Shown here: one piece after another, positions 17,381 through 25,810 of the stretch | How positions within the stretch are numbered: position 1 is the first letter of the stretch | Layout of the letters: the number at the start of each line of letters is the position of its first letter | NCBI RefSeq assembly: GCF_002795865.1 | Contig: NZ_CP024920.1 | Location: 1,461,001-1,525,000 of the forward strand | Direction of reading: 5' to 3' | Source: Qipengyuania seohaensis | GTDB taxonomy: Bacteria; Pseudomonadota; Alphaproteobacteria; Sphingomonadales; Sphingomonadaceae | DNA length: 64,000 nucleotides | Made by a program: the position numbers and the translations under genes | Notes under the pieces: generated by a model | Seen by the model: only the letters and a program-made list of their open reading frames with translations | What the model was told of the DNA's origin: nothing | The model's database searches: none

Positions 17381-18240
17381 TGGGCTTTTCTCTCGAAGGC
17401 TTCGACCTCGCTGCATTCGTGCGCGAAACGCTCGCCGAGGATCTTGGTGAAGGGCTTCCCGGTGGCGGGCATGATGTCACCAGCGAAAGCGTGATCCCCG
17501 CCGGTGCTCGGTTCTCAGGTGTCATGGATACGCGCGATGCGATCCACGTCGCCGGATTGCCGGTCGCCGAGGCATTCTTCCGCGAACTCGATCCGGAAAT
17601 GGGAATCGAGATCCTTGTCGAAGAAGGTGCGCAGGTCCCCGCCGGAAGCGATCTCATGCGCCTGGAAGGTAACGCACGCGCCATGCTGACTGGCGAGCGC
17701 GCAGCACTCAATACGGTCCAGCACCTGTCGGGGATCGCGACCATGGTCGCCGAATACGTTGCCGCTATGGACAATCCCGACTGCACCCTGCTCGACACCC
17801 GCAAGACCATCCCCGGCCTGCGTCATCTCGAAAAATACGCGGTGCGCATGGGCGGCGGGGCCAACCACCGCATGGGCCTGTGGGACGCGGCAATGATCAA
17901 GGACAACCACGTCCTCGTCGCGGGCAGCGTGGGCGAAGCCGTGAGGCGCGCAGTCGAGGCGGGCGTGAAGGACATCATCTGCGAAGTCGATCGCATCGAC
18001 CAGATCGAACCCGCGCTCGAGGCCGGAGCCACAAGGCTGCTGCTCGACAATATGGAGCCGCCAACCCTGCGCGAAGCCGTCGAGCAGGTGGCTGGACGCG
18101 TCCCGACGGAAGCGAGCGGCGGCATCAACCTCGCCACGATCAAGGCAAAGGCTGCCACCGGTGTCGACTACGTTTCCGTCGGCAGGCTTACCCAGAGTGC
18201 CCCTGCGGCCGATATCGGTCTGGACTTTACCCCGCTGTAA
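17380..18240 (+). CDS. nadC: Nicotinate-nucleotide pyrophosphorylase (carboxylating)
   Basis: 286 aa from the ATG at 17380 that shares its A with the stop of the regulator gene. Family motifs include GERAALNTVQHLSGIAT, LDTRKTIPGLR, KYAVRMGGGANHR and KDNHV, which bind quinolinate and PRPP. The enzyme makes nicotinate mononucleotide in de novo NAD synthesis. nadA and nadB are not in this window. The coupling to a two-component pair is unusual but may simply reflect close packing. Confidence 0.95.
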   Translation: MGFSLEGFDLAAFVRETLAEDLGEGLPGGGHDVTSESVIPAGARFSGVMDTRDAIHVAGLPVAEAFFRELDPEMGIEILVEEGAQVPAGSDLMRLEGNARAMLTGERAALNTVQHLSGIATMVAEYVAAMDNPDCTLLDTRKTIPGLRHLEKYAVRMGGGANHRMGLWDAAMIKDNHVLVAGSVGEAVRRAVEAGVKDIICEVDRIDQIEPALEAGATRLLLDNMEPPTLREAVEQVAGRVPTEASGGINLATIKAKAATGVDYVSVGRLTQSAPAADIGLDFTPL

Positions 18241-18278
18241 TTCGGGTGCATTCCCTTCCGGAATGTGAGGGGAATGCA

Positions 18279-18701
18279 ATGAAGCCTGCAGCGATCAAGA
18301 AATTCGATTTGCTTTATCTTGGCTCGGTGGCCGTGTCCTTGGTCGGGGTGTTGCTGGTCTTCGACACCATGGTCGAGATTTCCAACGACGAGCTGGCCGC
18401 CCAGGGTATCGCACCGATGGGACAAGGGGTCCTGATTGTCGGCCTGGCGTTCTGGTACTTCATCGCTCTGGCACTGTGGTTCCTGGTGTCCAAATTGCGG
18501 ATCGAATTCGTCAAATACGTGCTCGCGCTCTTTGCCGCCTACGGCATCTACGCGGCGGCGATGGGAAGCGAGGGCGAGGCGCCAATGGTCAGCGTGATCA
18601 TCAGCTGGATCAGTACGATCCTGACGGTCGGTGCCGTCTATTTCCTGTTCACTCCAGAAGCGAAGGCCTGGTTCGCCGAGAAGCGAGGTTCGGGCGATTA
18701 A
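18279..18701 (+). CDS. Hypothetical integral membrane protein, four helices
   Basis: 140 aa from ATG 18279 with a GAGGGG ribosome-binding site 6 nt upstream. Four hydrophobic segments are spread evenly along the protein (LLYLGSVAVSLVGVLLVF, VLIVGLAFWYFIALALWF, YVLALFAAYGIYAAAM, VSVIISWISTILTVGAVYF). No catalytic motif is visible. The RNase T2 gene begins inside or immediately at its 3' end. Confidence 0.75.
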   Translation: MKPAAIKKFDLLYLGSVAVSLVGVLLVFDTMVEISNDELAAQGIAPMGQGVLIVGLAFWYFIALALWFLVSKLRIEFVKYVLALFAAYGIYAAAMGSEGEAPMVSVIISWISTILTVGAVYFLFTPEAKAWFAEKRGSGD

Positions 18702-19401
18702 GGCCGCTCTTCTGGCCGCGCTGGGTATCGGAACGCTGGCGATATCCAGTGTCGCCCAGGCGCAGGCCTACCAGTGCCGCATACCCGCCAATGTCGATGC
18801 GCCGCAGCTTCGCACGGAGGGGCGCGCGCGCAATCTTCCCGTGACGGGCTACACCCTCGCGTTGAGCTGGAGTCCGGAATTCTGCCGTTTCCGCGAAGAC
18901 GATCGGCGCCATTCACGACAATGTTCGGGCAGGCAGGGTCGGTTCGGCTTCACCGTTCACGGCCTGTGGCCCAACAGCGGGCGCACCTGGCCGCAATGGT
19001 GCGAGCGAACGCCGGTGAGCACCGATGTGTTCAAGCCCAATCTCTGCATGAGCCCGGACGCCTCCCTGCTCGCGCGCCAGTGGCAAAAGCACGGCAGCTG
19101 CATGACGCGCCGCCCGGCGACCTATTTCAAGGTCACACGCATTCTCTACAATGGCCTGCGCTGGCCAGATTTCGTGCGGATAAGCCGCGAAGACAATTTG
19201 ACCGCCGGGACGATCCGCACCCGCTTTGCAGATGCCAATGCGGGCTGGTTCCCCGAGGCTGTGGGAGTGCATCTCGATCGCAAGGGATGGCTCGAGGAGT
19301 TGCGGCTTTGTTACGACAGGCGCTTCATGCCCGAAGCCTGCGATGAGCGGCGTTACGGCGCCAAGGACAAGCAGGCTGCAAAGATTTGGCGGGGTCTGTA
19401 A
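18631..19401 (+). CDS. Secreted ribonuclease T2 family protein
   Basis: The two catalytic segments are intact: CAS I GFTVHGLWPN and CAS II WQKHGSCM, with several Cys that could form disulfides. Such enzymes cleave RNA through a 2',3'-cyclic phosphate in the periplasm or outside. The start is unclear: the only ATG, GTG or TTG before the signal peptide is ATG 18631, which adds about 24 polar residues ahead of the hydrophobic core AALLAALGIGTLAIS and overlaps the preceding gene by 71 nt. A non-canonical ATT at 18697 would give a normal signal peptide. Confidence 0.85.
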   Translation: MPSISCSLQKRRPGSPRSEVRAIKAALLAALGIGTLAISSVAQAQAYQCRIPANVDAPQLRTEGRARNLPVTGYTLALSWSPEFCRFREDDRRHSRQCSGRQGRFGFTVHGLWPNSGRTWPQWCERTPVSTDVFKPNLCMSPDASLLARQWQKHGSCMTRRPATYFKVTRILYNGLRWPDFVRISREDNLTAGTIRTRFADANAGWFPEAVGVHLDRKGWLEELRLCYDRRFMPEACDERRYGAKDKQAAKIWRGL

Positions 19402-19423
19402 GGAGCACGCAGAACGCGCCCGG

Positions 19424-19963
19424 TCAGCCCTGCTCCTTCAGCCTTTCAATCAGCGCATCGGTGCCTGCCACGATTCCCGAAAAGTAATCGTCTAGCCTGA
19501 AATCCGGAAGGATCGCGTTCTGGATCACCGCTGAGCAGAAATCGTCCGACAACGCCTCTTCAAGACCGTTGCCGACGGCTATCCTTACCTTGCGCTCGTT
19601 TGGAGCGACCAAAAGTATGACGCCATCATCGATACCTTCGCGGCCAATACCCCAGGCATTGCCGAGATCGGTCGTATAGTCTGCAATCTCTCGACCCTCG
19701 AGACTGCCGACCGTAACGACCACCATCTGGTGCCCGGTGGCCTGCTCCAGCTCGACGAGTTTCTGACCGATTGCCTGCTCTGCGGCCGGCGCAAGAAGAT
19801 CGGCATGGTCCGAAACCGGCCCAAGCAGTTCGACCGACGGAACCGGACGGATCAGTTCCTCTACAACCGGAGCCGGATCGCCCTGCGATTGATCCAGGCA
19901 ACCGACCAGCGCTGCGCCGTAAAGGAGCGGAGCATAGACTAAAGAGGACGGGTGCCTTCTCAA
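19424..19963 (-). CDS. TPM domain (YgcG-type) lipoprotein
   Basis: 179 aa with an N-terminal hydrophobic stretch ending in ALVGC, a plausible lipobox, and a TPM domain: VSDHADLLAP, GHQMVVVTVGSLEG, GREGIDDGVILLVAPNERKVRIAVGNGLEE. TPM proteins are periplasmic, sometimes with phosphatase activity and photosystem repair roles in plants; the bacterial role is unclear. Its ATG overlaps the tadA stop (ATGA). It converges on the RNase T2 gene. Confidence 0.8.
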   Translation of the reverse strand: MRRHPSSLVYAPLLYGAALVGCLDQSQGDPAPVVEELIRPVPSVELLGPVSDHADLLAPAAEQAIGQKLVELEQATGHQMVVVTVGSLEGREIADYTTDLGNAWGIGREGIDDGVILLVAPNERKVRIAVGNGLEEALSDDFCSAVIQNAILPDFRLDDYFSGIVAGTDALIERLKEQG

Positions 19964-20415
19964 CGGCGGGCCTTGAAGAATTCGCGCAGCATCTGGGCGG
20001 CCTTGGCTTCCCCAATCCCTGCATAAATCTCAGGCCGGTGGAGGCATTGCTCTTGCTCGAAGACGCGCGCTCCGTGTTCGACCGCGCCGCCCTTGGGGTC
20101 GCTCGCGCCGTAGTAAACCTTGCCCAGCCTTGCGTGCACGATCGCACCTGCGCACATGGCACACGGTTCCAGCGTGACCCATAATTCGCAGTCGGAAAGG
20201 CGTGCCTGCCCGAGCGCATTGGCTGCACGGCGAATGGCGAGGATTTCCGCGTGGGCGGTAGGGTCATGGGTCTCGCGCGGCATATTGTGCGCTTCCGCTA
20301 TGATCTCGCCAGCGTGAGTAATCACCGCGCCTACCGGCACCTCGCCCATTGCCGAGGAAGCCTCTGCAAGCTCTAACGCGCGCTTCATGGGTTGCGGAAG
20401 GGTCCAGCCGGTCAT
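19960..20415 (-). CDS. tadA: tRNA(adenine34) deaminase
   Basis: 151 aa from ATG 20415 (frame open 39 nt further up). Zinc and catalytic motifs are HAEILAIR and PCAMCAGAI, with the GEVPVGAVI and NMPRETHDPTAHAE signatures of TadA. It converts A34 to inosine in tRNA-Arg(ACG), so it is needed to decode CGN arginine codons. Confidence 0.93.
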   Translation of the reverse strand: MTGWTLPQPMKRALELAEASSAMGEVPVGAVITHAGEIIAEAHNMPRETHDPTAHAEILAIRRAANALGQARLSDCELWVTLEPCAMCAGAIVHARLGKVYYGASDPKGGAVEHGARVFEQEQCLHRPEIYAGIGEAKAAQMLREFFKARR

Positions 20416-20459
20416 AGGTAAGACCTCGCTAGCCCCCGGCGTGGCAGGGCGCAACGTGC

Positions 20460-20488
20460 TTGACGATTCGCACCCTCGCCGCTATGCG
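20460..20488 (+). promoter_or_regulatory. Candidate rpmB promoter
   Basis: TTGACG (20460-20465), 17 bases, TATGCG (20483-20488) is a good sigma-70-type match about 85 nt before the L28 gene. No other candidate as good was seen in the 158-nt gap between the divergent tadA and rpmB genes. Confidence 0.5.
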
Positions 20489-20573
20489 CGCCGCTTTCCG
20501 GGATTTATGAGCCCCTCACCCGCAAAAGCGGCCAAGGGAACTCGCCCGTCCATTCGAACGAAGAGACTGAACC

Positions 20574-20864
20574 ATGTCGCGTATTTGCGAACTCACCGGC
20601 AAGGGCCGCCAGGTCGGCAACAATGTGAGCCACGCCAACAACAAGACCAAGCGCGTCTTCCTGCCGAACCTGCAGAACGTCACGCTGCTGAGCGAAAAGC
20701 TCGACCGCAGCTTCAAGTTCCGCGTTTCGACCCAGGGCCTGCGTTCGGTCGAACACAATGGCGGTCTCGATAACTGGTTGCTCAAGACCAAGGACGAGAA
20801 GCTTTCGGCCAACGCGCTCAAGGTCAAGCGCGAGCTGAAGAAGGCTGCTGCCGAAGCCGCTTAA
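20574..20864 (+). CDS. rpmB: 50S ribosomal protein L28
   Basis: 96 aa, full length for alphaproteobacterial L28, beginning [20 protein letters not shown], with the conserved [13 protein letters not shown] segment. It is monocistronic, with its own promoter candidate and terminator. Confidence 0.97.
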   Translation: MSRICELTGKGRQVGNNVSHANNKTKRVFLPNLQNVTLLSEKLDRSFKFRVSTQGLRSVEHNGGLDNWLLKTKDEKLSANALKVKRELKKAAAEAA

Positions 20865-20904
20865 GGCGCTGGCGCTTCTGCGCCGCTTCGACTCTAGGAT
20901 TTTG

Positions 20905-20937
20905 AAAGGCGCGCGGGTTCTTACCTGCGCGCCTTTT
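20905..20937. terminator. Bidirectional intrinsic terminator between rpmB and phytase-like gene
   Basis: Arms 20905-20918 and 20923-20936 pair over 14 bp with one G-U, loop TCTT, followed by TTTT. It terminates rpmB. The right arm contains the stop codon and last codons of the opposite gene, which therefore ends inside the stem. Confidence 0.8.
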
Positions 20938-21922
20938 GCCGTGCATCGGCCTGGCTCCTGGCCGCCTGCGACCAGTCCAGCCGCAGGATCAGCGTACGCT
21001 GGAACTGGCTGAAGTTGTCATCTGAAATGAGCCATATGGCCCAATCTCCGCCCGCCTCCTCGGTGACCACGGCACCTTCGAAGTTCTCTTGAGGAAATGG
21101 GCTCGCCAGATCGGCTATTTCGTCGAGCGAGACTGTCGCCTCTGACTCAATTTCCTGCGGTTCAAAGACTGCCAGCTTCGCCGTGAAGTAGGGTGGCAGG
21201 CCGAGTTCGAATGCGCGCAGCACGACCAGCACTCTTCCATCAGGCAAAAGCGTCGCTTCCGAAGGATTGTAACCTGCCTGGCCCGCGACGGTGAACTGGA
21301 TCGGTTCGGCACCGCTGACCGGATCCCCGCTGAAAACCAGCGCTTCGTGAGTGCCGCCGCCCCGATCTTCTTCCGCTATAATGACGAGTCGCCCATCGCC
21401 CAGGCGCACGATCGATTCGGCGCCCAAATTGTGGGCCCAATCCTTCATGGCCGGTTGCTTTATCGCGGCCTCCCAGGTGCGATCCGAATTGAAGCGGACG
21501 AGATGGTTGGACCCTTCGATACCGGCCCAGAATTCGCCGGTCTCGGGATCGCGCGTGAGGGCCTCTAGGTCGATGCGAATCCAGTCATCGTTGGAGAACC
21601 CCTTGAAGCCGGCCACTACCGGATCCGGGCCGTCCCTGTCGGGCCGCGTCAGGAGCAGGACGCGCCCGGCATCGCTTCCCGCCAGGAAAGTCAGCTCGTC
21701 GAGCGTCACCATGGCCGAGTAACCGCCAAACCCGTCGTTCTCGCTCGTCAGTTGCCAGAGTCCCGCGAGCTTCAGCGGGCCATCCGCTGCTTCGGAATAT
21801 GCGAGAGCCTCAAGCGTCACGGCAGCGCTCAGGTCCGGGGGCGGGACATCGCTGCGAATCAGGTGTCCGGGGGCAAGCCCAAGTGCGACGATCGCGATCA
21901 GAAATAGGCGCCTGGTTCGCAT
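20921..21922 (-). CDS. Esterase-like activity of phytase family protein
   Basis: 333 aa with a signal peptide (RTRRLFLIAIVALGLAPGH) and a beta-propeller-like repeat pattern: LTSENDGFGGYSAM, TRDPETGEFWAGIEGSN, LPDGRVLVVLRAFE, NFEGAVVTEEAGGDWAIWLISDDNF. These match the bacterial phytase-like (PF13449-type) proteins, thought to be periplasmic phosphodiesterases or esterases; activity is inferred. Its last codons lie in the rpmB terminator stem. Confidence 0.75.
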   Translation of the reverse strand: MRTRRLFLIAIVALGLAPGHLIRSDVPPPDLSAAVTLEALAYSEAADGPLKLAGLWQLTSENDGFGGYSAMVTLDELTFLAGSDAGRVLLLTRPDRDGPDPVVAGFKGFSNDDWIRIDLEALTRDPETGEFWAGIEGSNHLVRFNSDRTWEAAIKQPAMKDWAHNLGAESIVRLGDGRLVIIAEEDRGGGTHEALVFSGDPVSGAEPIQFTVAGQAGYNPSEATLLPDGRVLVVLRAFELGLPPYFTAKLAVFEPQEIESEATVSLDEIADLASPFPQENFEGAVVTEEAGGDWAIWLISDDNFSQFQRTLILRLDWSQAARSQADARQKARR

Positions 21923-21967
21923 AATGGAGATACCGCTTACGTTGCGGCGGTGGGCCGCAACGTCACT

Positions 21968-22885
21968 TCACGGCATGGGCGGCAGAAAAAGCAGAGGGTC
22001 GAGCCTGAAATTGCGCCATTTGAGACTCCAGTGCAGATGCGGCCCGGTCGCCCTGCCGGAAGAACCAATGCGGCCTAGCGGCTGTCCCTGTACAACTTCG
22101 TCGCCTTCGCGGACGAAAAGCTCGGACGAGTGGAGGAATGCGCTGTTCAGTCCCTTACCGTGGTCAATGATCAGCAATTGCCCTTCAAGACTGAAGTCGC
22201 GTTCTGCCAGTACGACGGTTCCGTCGGCCGGTGCGACGTAGGTCGTTCCACTACCCCCTGCGATATCGAGGCCCGAATGATAGCTCCCCGGCTCCCCGCG
22301 ATAGATACGCTGGGATCCGAAACGGCCGGATATTCGGCCGGTTGCGGGCCAGATGAAGCTCTGTTGCCAACCCTCGGCCCCGGTTTTCCGGAGGCGCGCG
22401 TCCCATATCGCGTCGAGTTCCGGCTTACGCCTCTGCATGAAACTTACCGACGACGAACGCGGGCGTAGAGCGACGTCGACATACTCGATATTCCAGTCCC
22501 GCGGGGCGACCGTGATCACCTCCTTAGCGTAAACAAGATTGCCGCTGGTCGCCTTGAACACCAGCGAGCCGGGGCTGTCCCGGTCGAATGCGGCGAAGAA
22601 CCGGCCGTCAGCGTCGACTTCGATTTCTTCTTCACCTAGCTGCGCTGTCCATTGGCCTGGGCCAAGATTGCCGCGCATCCATCCGCCTTGCGTCAGTTCG
22701 CCTGTGAAGGTGAAATCGACGGGTTTTGCGGGTTCGGACTTTGGTTCTTCGACAACAGTCGGCGCGGGTGCCGGAGCAGGCTCGCTCACGACCACCTCCT
22801 CGGGTACGGGCACGGGCGTGCCCTGCGCAGGAGCGACACAAGCAGCAGTGAGGATAAGGAGAAGCGGCGCGACCCTTTCGCGCAT
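21968..22885 (-). CDS. M23 family metallopeptidase lipoprotein
   Basis: 305 aa from ATG 22885, with a lipoprotein signal (PLLLILTAAC). A Pro/Ala-rich spacer and a beta domain precede the LytM domain, whose zinc ligands are intact: HSGLDIAGG (H and D), and GPHLHWSL. It probably cleaves peptidoglycan cross-bridges. The ATG overlaps the stop of the DUF2093 gene by one base (TGATG). Confidence 0.9.
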   Translation of the reverse strand: MRERVAPLLLILTAACVAPAQGTPVPVPEEVVVSEPAPAPAPTVVEEPKSEPAKPVDFTFTGELTQGGWMRGNLGPGQWTAQLGEEEIEVDADGRFFAAFDRDSPGSLVFKATSGNLVYAKEVITVAPRDWNIEYVDVALRPRSSSVSFMQRRKPELDAIWDARLRKTGAEGWQQSFIWPATGRISGRFGSQRIYRGEPGSYHSGLDIAGGSGTTYVAPADGTVVLAERDFSLEGQLLIIDHGKGLNSAFLHSSELFVREGDEVVQGQPLGRIGSSGRATGPHLHWSLKWRNFRLDPLLFLPPMP

Positions 22886-23094
22886 CACGGCTTGAGGCGC
22901 TCCGTCGCGAGTTGGGGCGACGCATAGGCCTCTTGATATTCGACCGACCAATAGCGCAATTCGTCGAGCGGAATGGGTTCGCCCGAAGCGGCACAGAAGA
23001 CGTGCTGGCCTGCGCGCAGCACGCGAAAGCCGTTGGGGCCATATTGCAGTTTCGCCTCGCCCGAAGCGGGGCCGGAATTCTTGTTCATCAGCAT
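22885..23094 (-). CDS. DUF2093 domain protein
   Basis: 69 aa; the core LQYGPNGFRVLRAGQHVFCAASGEPIPLDELRYWSV contains the DUF2093 signature of a small alphaproteobacterial protein of unknown function. It lies between xseA and the M23 gene, both on the same strand, and is coupled to the latter. Confidence 0.85.
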   Translation of the reverse strand: MLMNKNSGPASGEAKLQYGPNGFRVLRAGQHVFCAASGEPIPLDELRYWSVEYQEAYASPQLATERLKP

Positions 23095-23118
23095 GGTCCG
23101 CGTCCTAGCACTTCGCGC

Positions 23119-24528
23119 CTATCCGAACAAATCATCCTGCGCCGGCGGTGTTCCCTTCCCGGGCGGCTTTGCGCGTGGTTTGGGCGGCTTGGAAACCGGC
23201 GGCGTTTTGCCAGTCGTGACGGCCAGGTCTCCATCGCGGAATTTCAGTGTCAGAGCCGCTTCTTCCGAAGCGGCCGCATGAGTGGTCACGGTTTTGCCGT
23301 CCGGTCCAATGACCCGCACGTAACCACGCTTCACAACATTGTCCGGATCAAGCGAGACCATCAGGCGAGATACCGCGGTCAGTCGCTGCTGTGCCTGCTC
23401 TACGCGGCTCTTCAGTAGCGGCGCATTGAGGCGCGCCCGGTCGGACTGCAGCCGGTCCCTTGCCCGGGCCGCGCGATCCCGCAGCCCATTGCCGAGCCGA
23501 GTCACTGCATCGTCCAACCGCTGCGCCTGTGGCTGGAGCAGGACCTCGAGCTTGGGAATGCGCTGGACCCGAGCTTCCAGGCGCTCGCGGCCCAATTGGA
23601 CGGGGCGCAGTATCGCGCGTTGTTGGCGCGCACCGAAATCGGAAAGCGCCGCGGCAAGTTCCTGGCGGACTGGCACGGCCATCTCGGCAGCAGCGGTAGG
23701 TGTCGGGGCGCGCCTGTCGGCAGCATGATCCGCCAGTGTGGTGTCTGTTTCGTGGCCGACCGCGCTTATCGTCGGGATGGAGCTTTCGGCGATCGCGCGC
23801 ACGACCACTTCTTCGTTGAAGCTCCACAAGTCCTCGATCGAACCGCCCCCACGAGCGACGATAACGAGGTCCGGGCGGTCCGGATGACCTTCGGGCAACG
23901 CCGAAAAACCGCGCACCGCGCCTGCCACCTGGTCCGCTGCACCCTGCCCCTGAACGAGGACGGGCCACACGATCACCCGGCTGGGGAAGCGGTCGGCAAG
24001 CCGGTGGAGAATATCGCGGATGACCGCCCCGGTGGGCGAGGTCACCACGCCGATGGTGCGGGGCAGGAAAGGAAGCGCCCGCTTGCGCCCCTCGTCGAAC
24101 AATCCCTCCGCAGCAAGGCGCGCGCGCGTCTTTTCGAGCAGCGCTAGCAAGGCCCCTTCGCCTGCCAGCTCCATCCGCTCGATCACGATCTGGTATTTCG
24201 ATCGGCCAGGATAGGTCGTCAGCTTGCCGCTGGCCACGACCTCGAGGCCGTCTTCGGGCTGGAATGCCAGGCGCTGGGTATTACCGCGCCACATCACCCC
24301 GTCGATGACCGCCTTCTCGTCCTTGAGCGCGCAATACATGTGCCCGCTGGTCGCGCGTTTGACGCCGGAAAGCTCGCCGCGCAGACGCACAAAGCCGAAG
24401 CTCTCCTCCACCGTTCGCTTGAGCAGGCCCGAAATCTCGCTGATCGAGAGCGGGGCAGCGTTGTCCCCGGCGCGACCCTTCGCTACCAGATTGTCATCTT
24501 GGGAATCTGACGGGAAATCGGCGGGCAT
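23119..24528 (-). CDS. xseA: Exodeoxyribonuclease VII large subunit
   Basis: 469 aa from ATG 24528, which has AAGGA five nucleotides upstream on its own strand. It has an N-terminal OB fold ([26 protein letters not shown]), the catalytic segment [22 protein letters not shown] and [16 protein letters not shown], and a long coiled C-terminal region. ExoVII degrades single-stranded DNA with XseB, which is not in this window. The C-terminus is proline- and lysine-rich. Its start overlaps the divergent purD start. Confidence 0.95.
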   Translation of the reverse strand: MPADFPSDSQDDNLVAKGRAGDNAAPLSISEISGLLKRTVEESFGFVRLRGELSGVKRATSGHMYCALKDEKAVIDGVMWRGNTQRLAFQPEDGLEVVASGKLTTYPGRSKYQIVIERMELAGEGALLALLEKTRARLAAEGLFDEGRKRALPFLPRTIGVVTSPTGAVIRDILHRLADRFPSRVIVWPVLVQGQGAADQVAGAVRGFSALPEGHPDRPDLVIVARGGGSIEDLWSFNEEVVVRAIAESSIPTISAVGHETDTTLADHAADRRAPTPTAAAEMAVPVRQELAAALSDFGARQQRAILRPVQLGRERLEARVQRIPKLEVLLQPQAQRLDDAVTRLGNGLRDRAARARDRLQSDRARLNAPLLKSRVEQAQQRLTAVSRLMVSLDPDNVVKRGYVRVIGPDGKTVTTHAAASEEAALTLKFRDGDLAVTTGKTPPVSKPPKPRAKPPGKGTPPAQDDLFG

Positions 24529-25801
24529 GAATATCCTTTTGCTGGGCGGCGGTGGTCGCGAACATGCGCTTGGCTGGAAACTGGCGCAATCGCCGCAATG
24601 CGACAAGCTGTGGGCTAGTCCCGGCAACCCTGGAATGGCCGAATGCTCGGAATGCATCGAGCTCGATGCGAGTGATCACGGCGCGGTGGAGCAGTTTTGC
24701 CGCGACAAGTCCATCGGACTGGTCGTGATCGGTCCCGAAGCCCCCTTGGTAGACGGATTGGCAGACGATCTGCGTGCAGCGGGCATTGCAGTTTTCGGAC
24801 CCTCCAGGGCCGCCGCGCAGCTGGAAGGCAGCAAGAGCTTCACCAAGGAACTGTGCCAGCGAGCCCGCATCCCGACCGCCCGGTTCGAACGCTGCACCTC
24901 GCTCGAGGCGGCTTGGGGTGCGCTGAAGAAATTCGACCCGCCCTTCGTCCTCAAGGCGGACGGTCTCGCGGCAGGCAAGGGTGTCGTCATCGCCGAAACC
25001 CGCGAAGGTGCGCAGCACGCGCTTTCGGAAATGTTCGACGGCAAGTTCGGCAGCGCCGGCAGTGAAGTCGTCATCGAGGAATTCCTGCAGGGTGAGGAGG
25101 CAAGCTATTTCGCCCTGACTGACGGTGAAACCATCGTCCCGATCGGCAGCGCCCAGGACCACAAGCGCGTGGGTGAAGGCGACACCGGACCCAATACCGG
25201 CGGCATGGGCGCCTACTCTCCTGCGCCAGTGCTGACCGATGCTCTCAAAGAGCAGGTCATGCGCGAGATCATCGAGCCGACAGTTCGGACCATGCGCGAA
25301 GAGGGGCACCCCTATTCGGGCGTCCTATACGCGGGTCTCATGCTTACCAAGACGGGGCCGCAGCTGATCGAATACAATGTGCGCTTCGGCGATCCGGAAT
25401 GCCAGGTGCTGATGATGCGGCTGGAAAGCGATCTCGTCGAAATCATGCACGCCTGCGCCGAGGGTCGTCTCGGCCAGATCAAGGCGCCGCGCATGGCGGA
25501 CAAGTTTGCCCTCACGGTGGTCATGGCCGCTCAAGGCTATCCCGATACGCCCAAGAAGGGCGGCGCCATCCATCTCGGCAGTGCGGAAGCGGACGGCGCC
25601 AAGGTCTTCCATGCAGGCACGAAGATGGACAGCGGCCAACTCGTAGCGAACGGCGGCAGGGTGCTCAACGTGACTGCAAAAGGCGCGAGCGCGACCGAGG
25701 CCCAGCGCAATGCCTATGCGGCAGTCGATGCCATCGACTTCGCAGAAGGTTTCTGTCGCCGCGACATCGGCCAGCGAGAGGTCAGGCGCGAGCGGGGCTA
25801 A
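24527..25801 (+). CDS. purD: Phosphoribosylamine-glycine ligase
   Basis: 424 aa starting [22 protein letters not shown]-grasp features are complete: [40 protein letters not shown] and [12 protein letters not shown]. It catalyses the second step of purine synthesis. The ATG at 24527 overlaps the ATG of xseA on the other strand by two bases, so its promoter must lie inside xseA. Confidence 0.97.
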   Translation: MNILLLGGGGREHALGWKLAQSPQCDKLWASPGNPGMAECSECIELDASDHGAVEQFCRDKSIGLVVIGPEAPLVDGLADDLRAAGIAVFGPSRAAAQLEGSKSFTKELCQRARIPTARFERCTSLEAAWGALKKFDPPFVLKADGLAAGKGVVIAETREGAQHALSEMFDGKFGSAGSEVVIEEFLQGEEASYFALTDGETIVPIGSAQDHKRVGEGDTGPNTGGMGAYSPAPVLTDALKEQVMREIIEPTVRTMREEGHPYSGVLYAGLMLTKTGPQLIEYNVRFGDPECQVLMMRLESDLVEIMHACAEGRLGQIKAPRMADKFALTVVMAAQGYPDTPKKGGAIHLGSAEADGAKVFHAGTKMDSGQLVANGGRVLNVTAKGASATEAQRNAYAAVDAIDFAEGFCRRDIGQREVRRERG

Positions 25802-25810
25802 GGCAGTTCC

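Noticed and set aside
19400..19438. AAGGAGCA/TGCTCCTT inverted repeat between RNase T2 and TPM genes
   Set aside because: The loop is 23 nt and there is no T-run, so it is not a convincing terminator.
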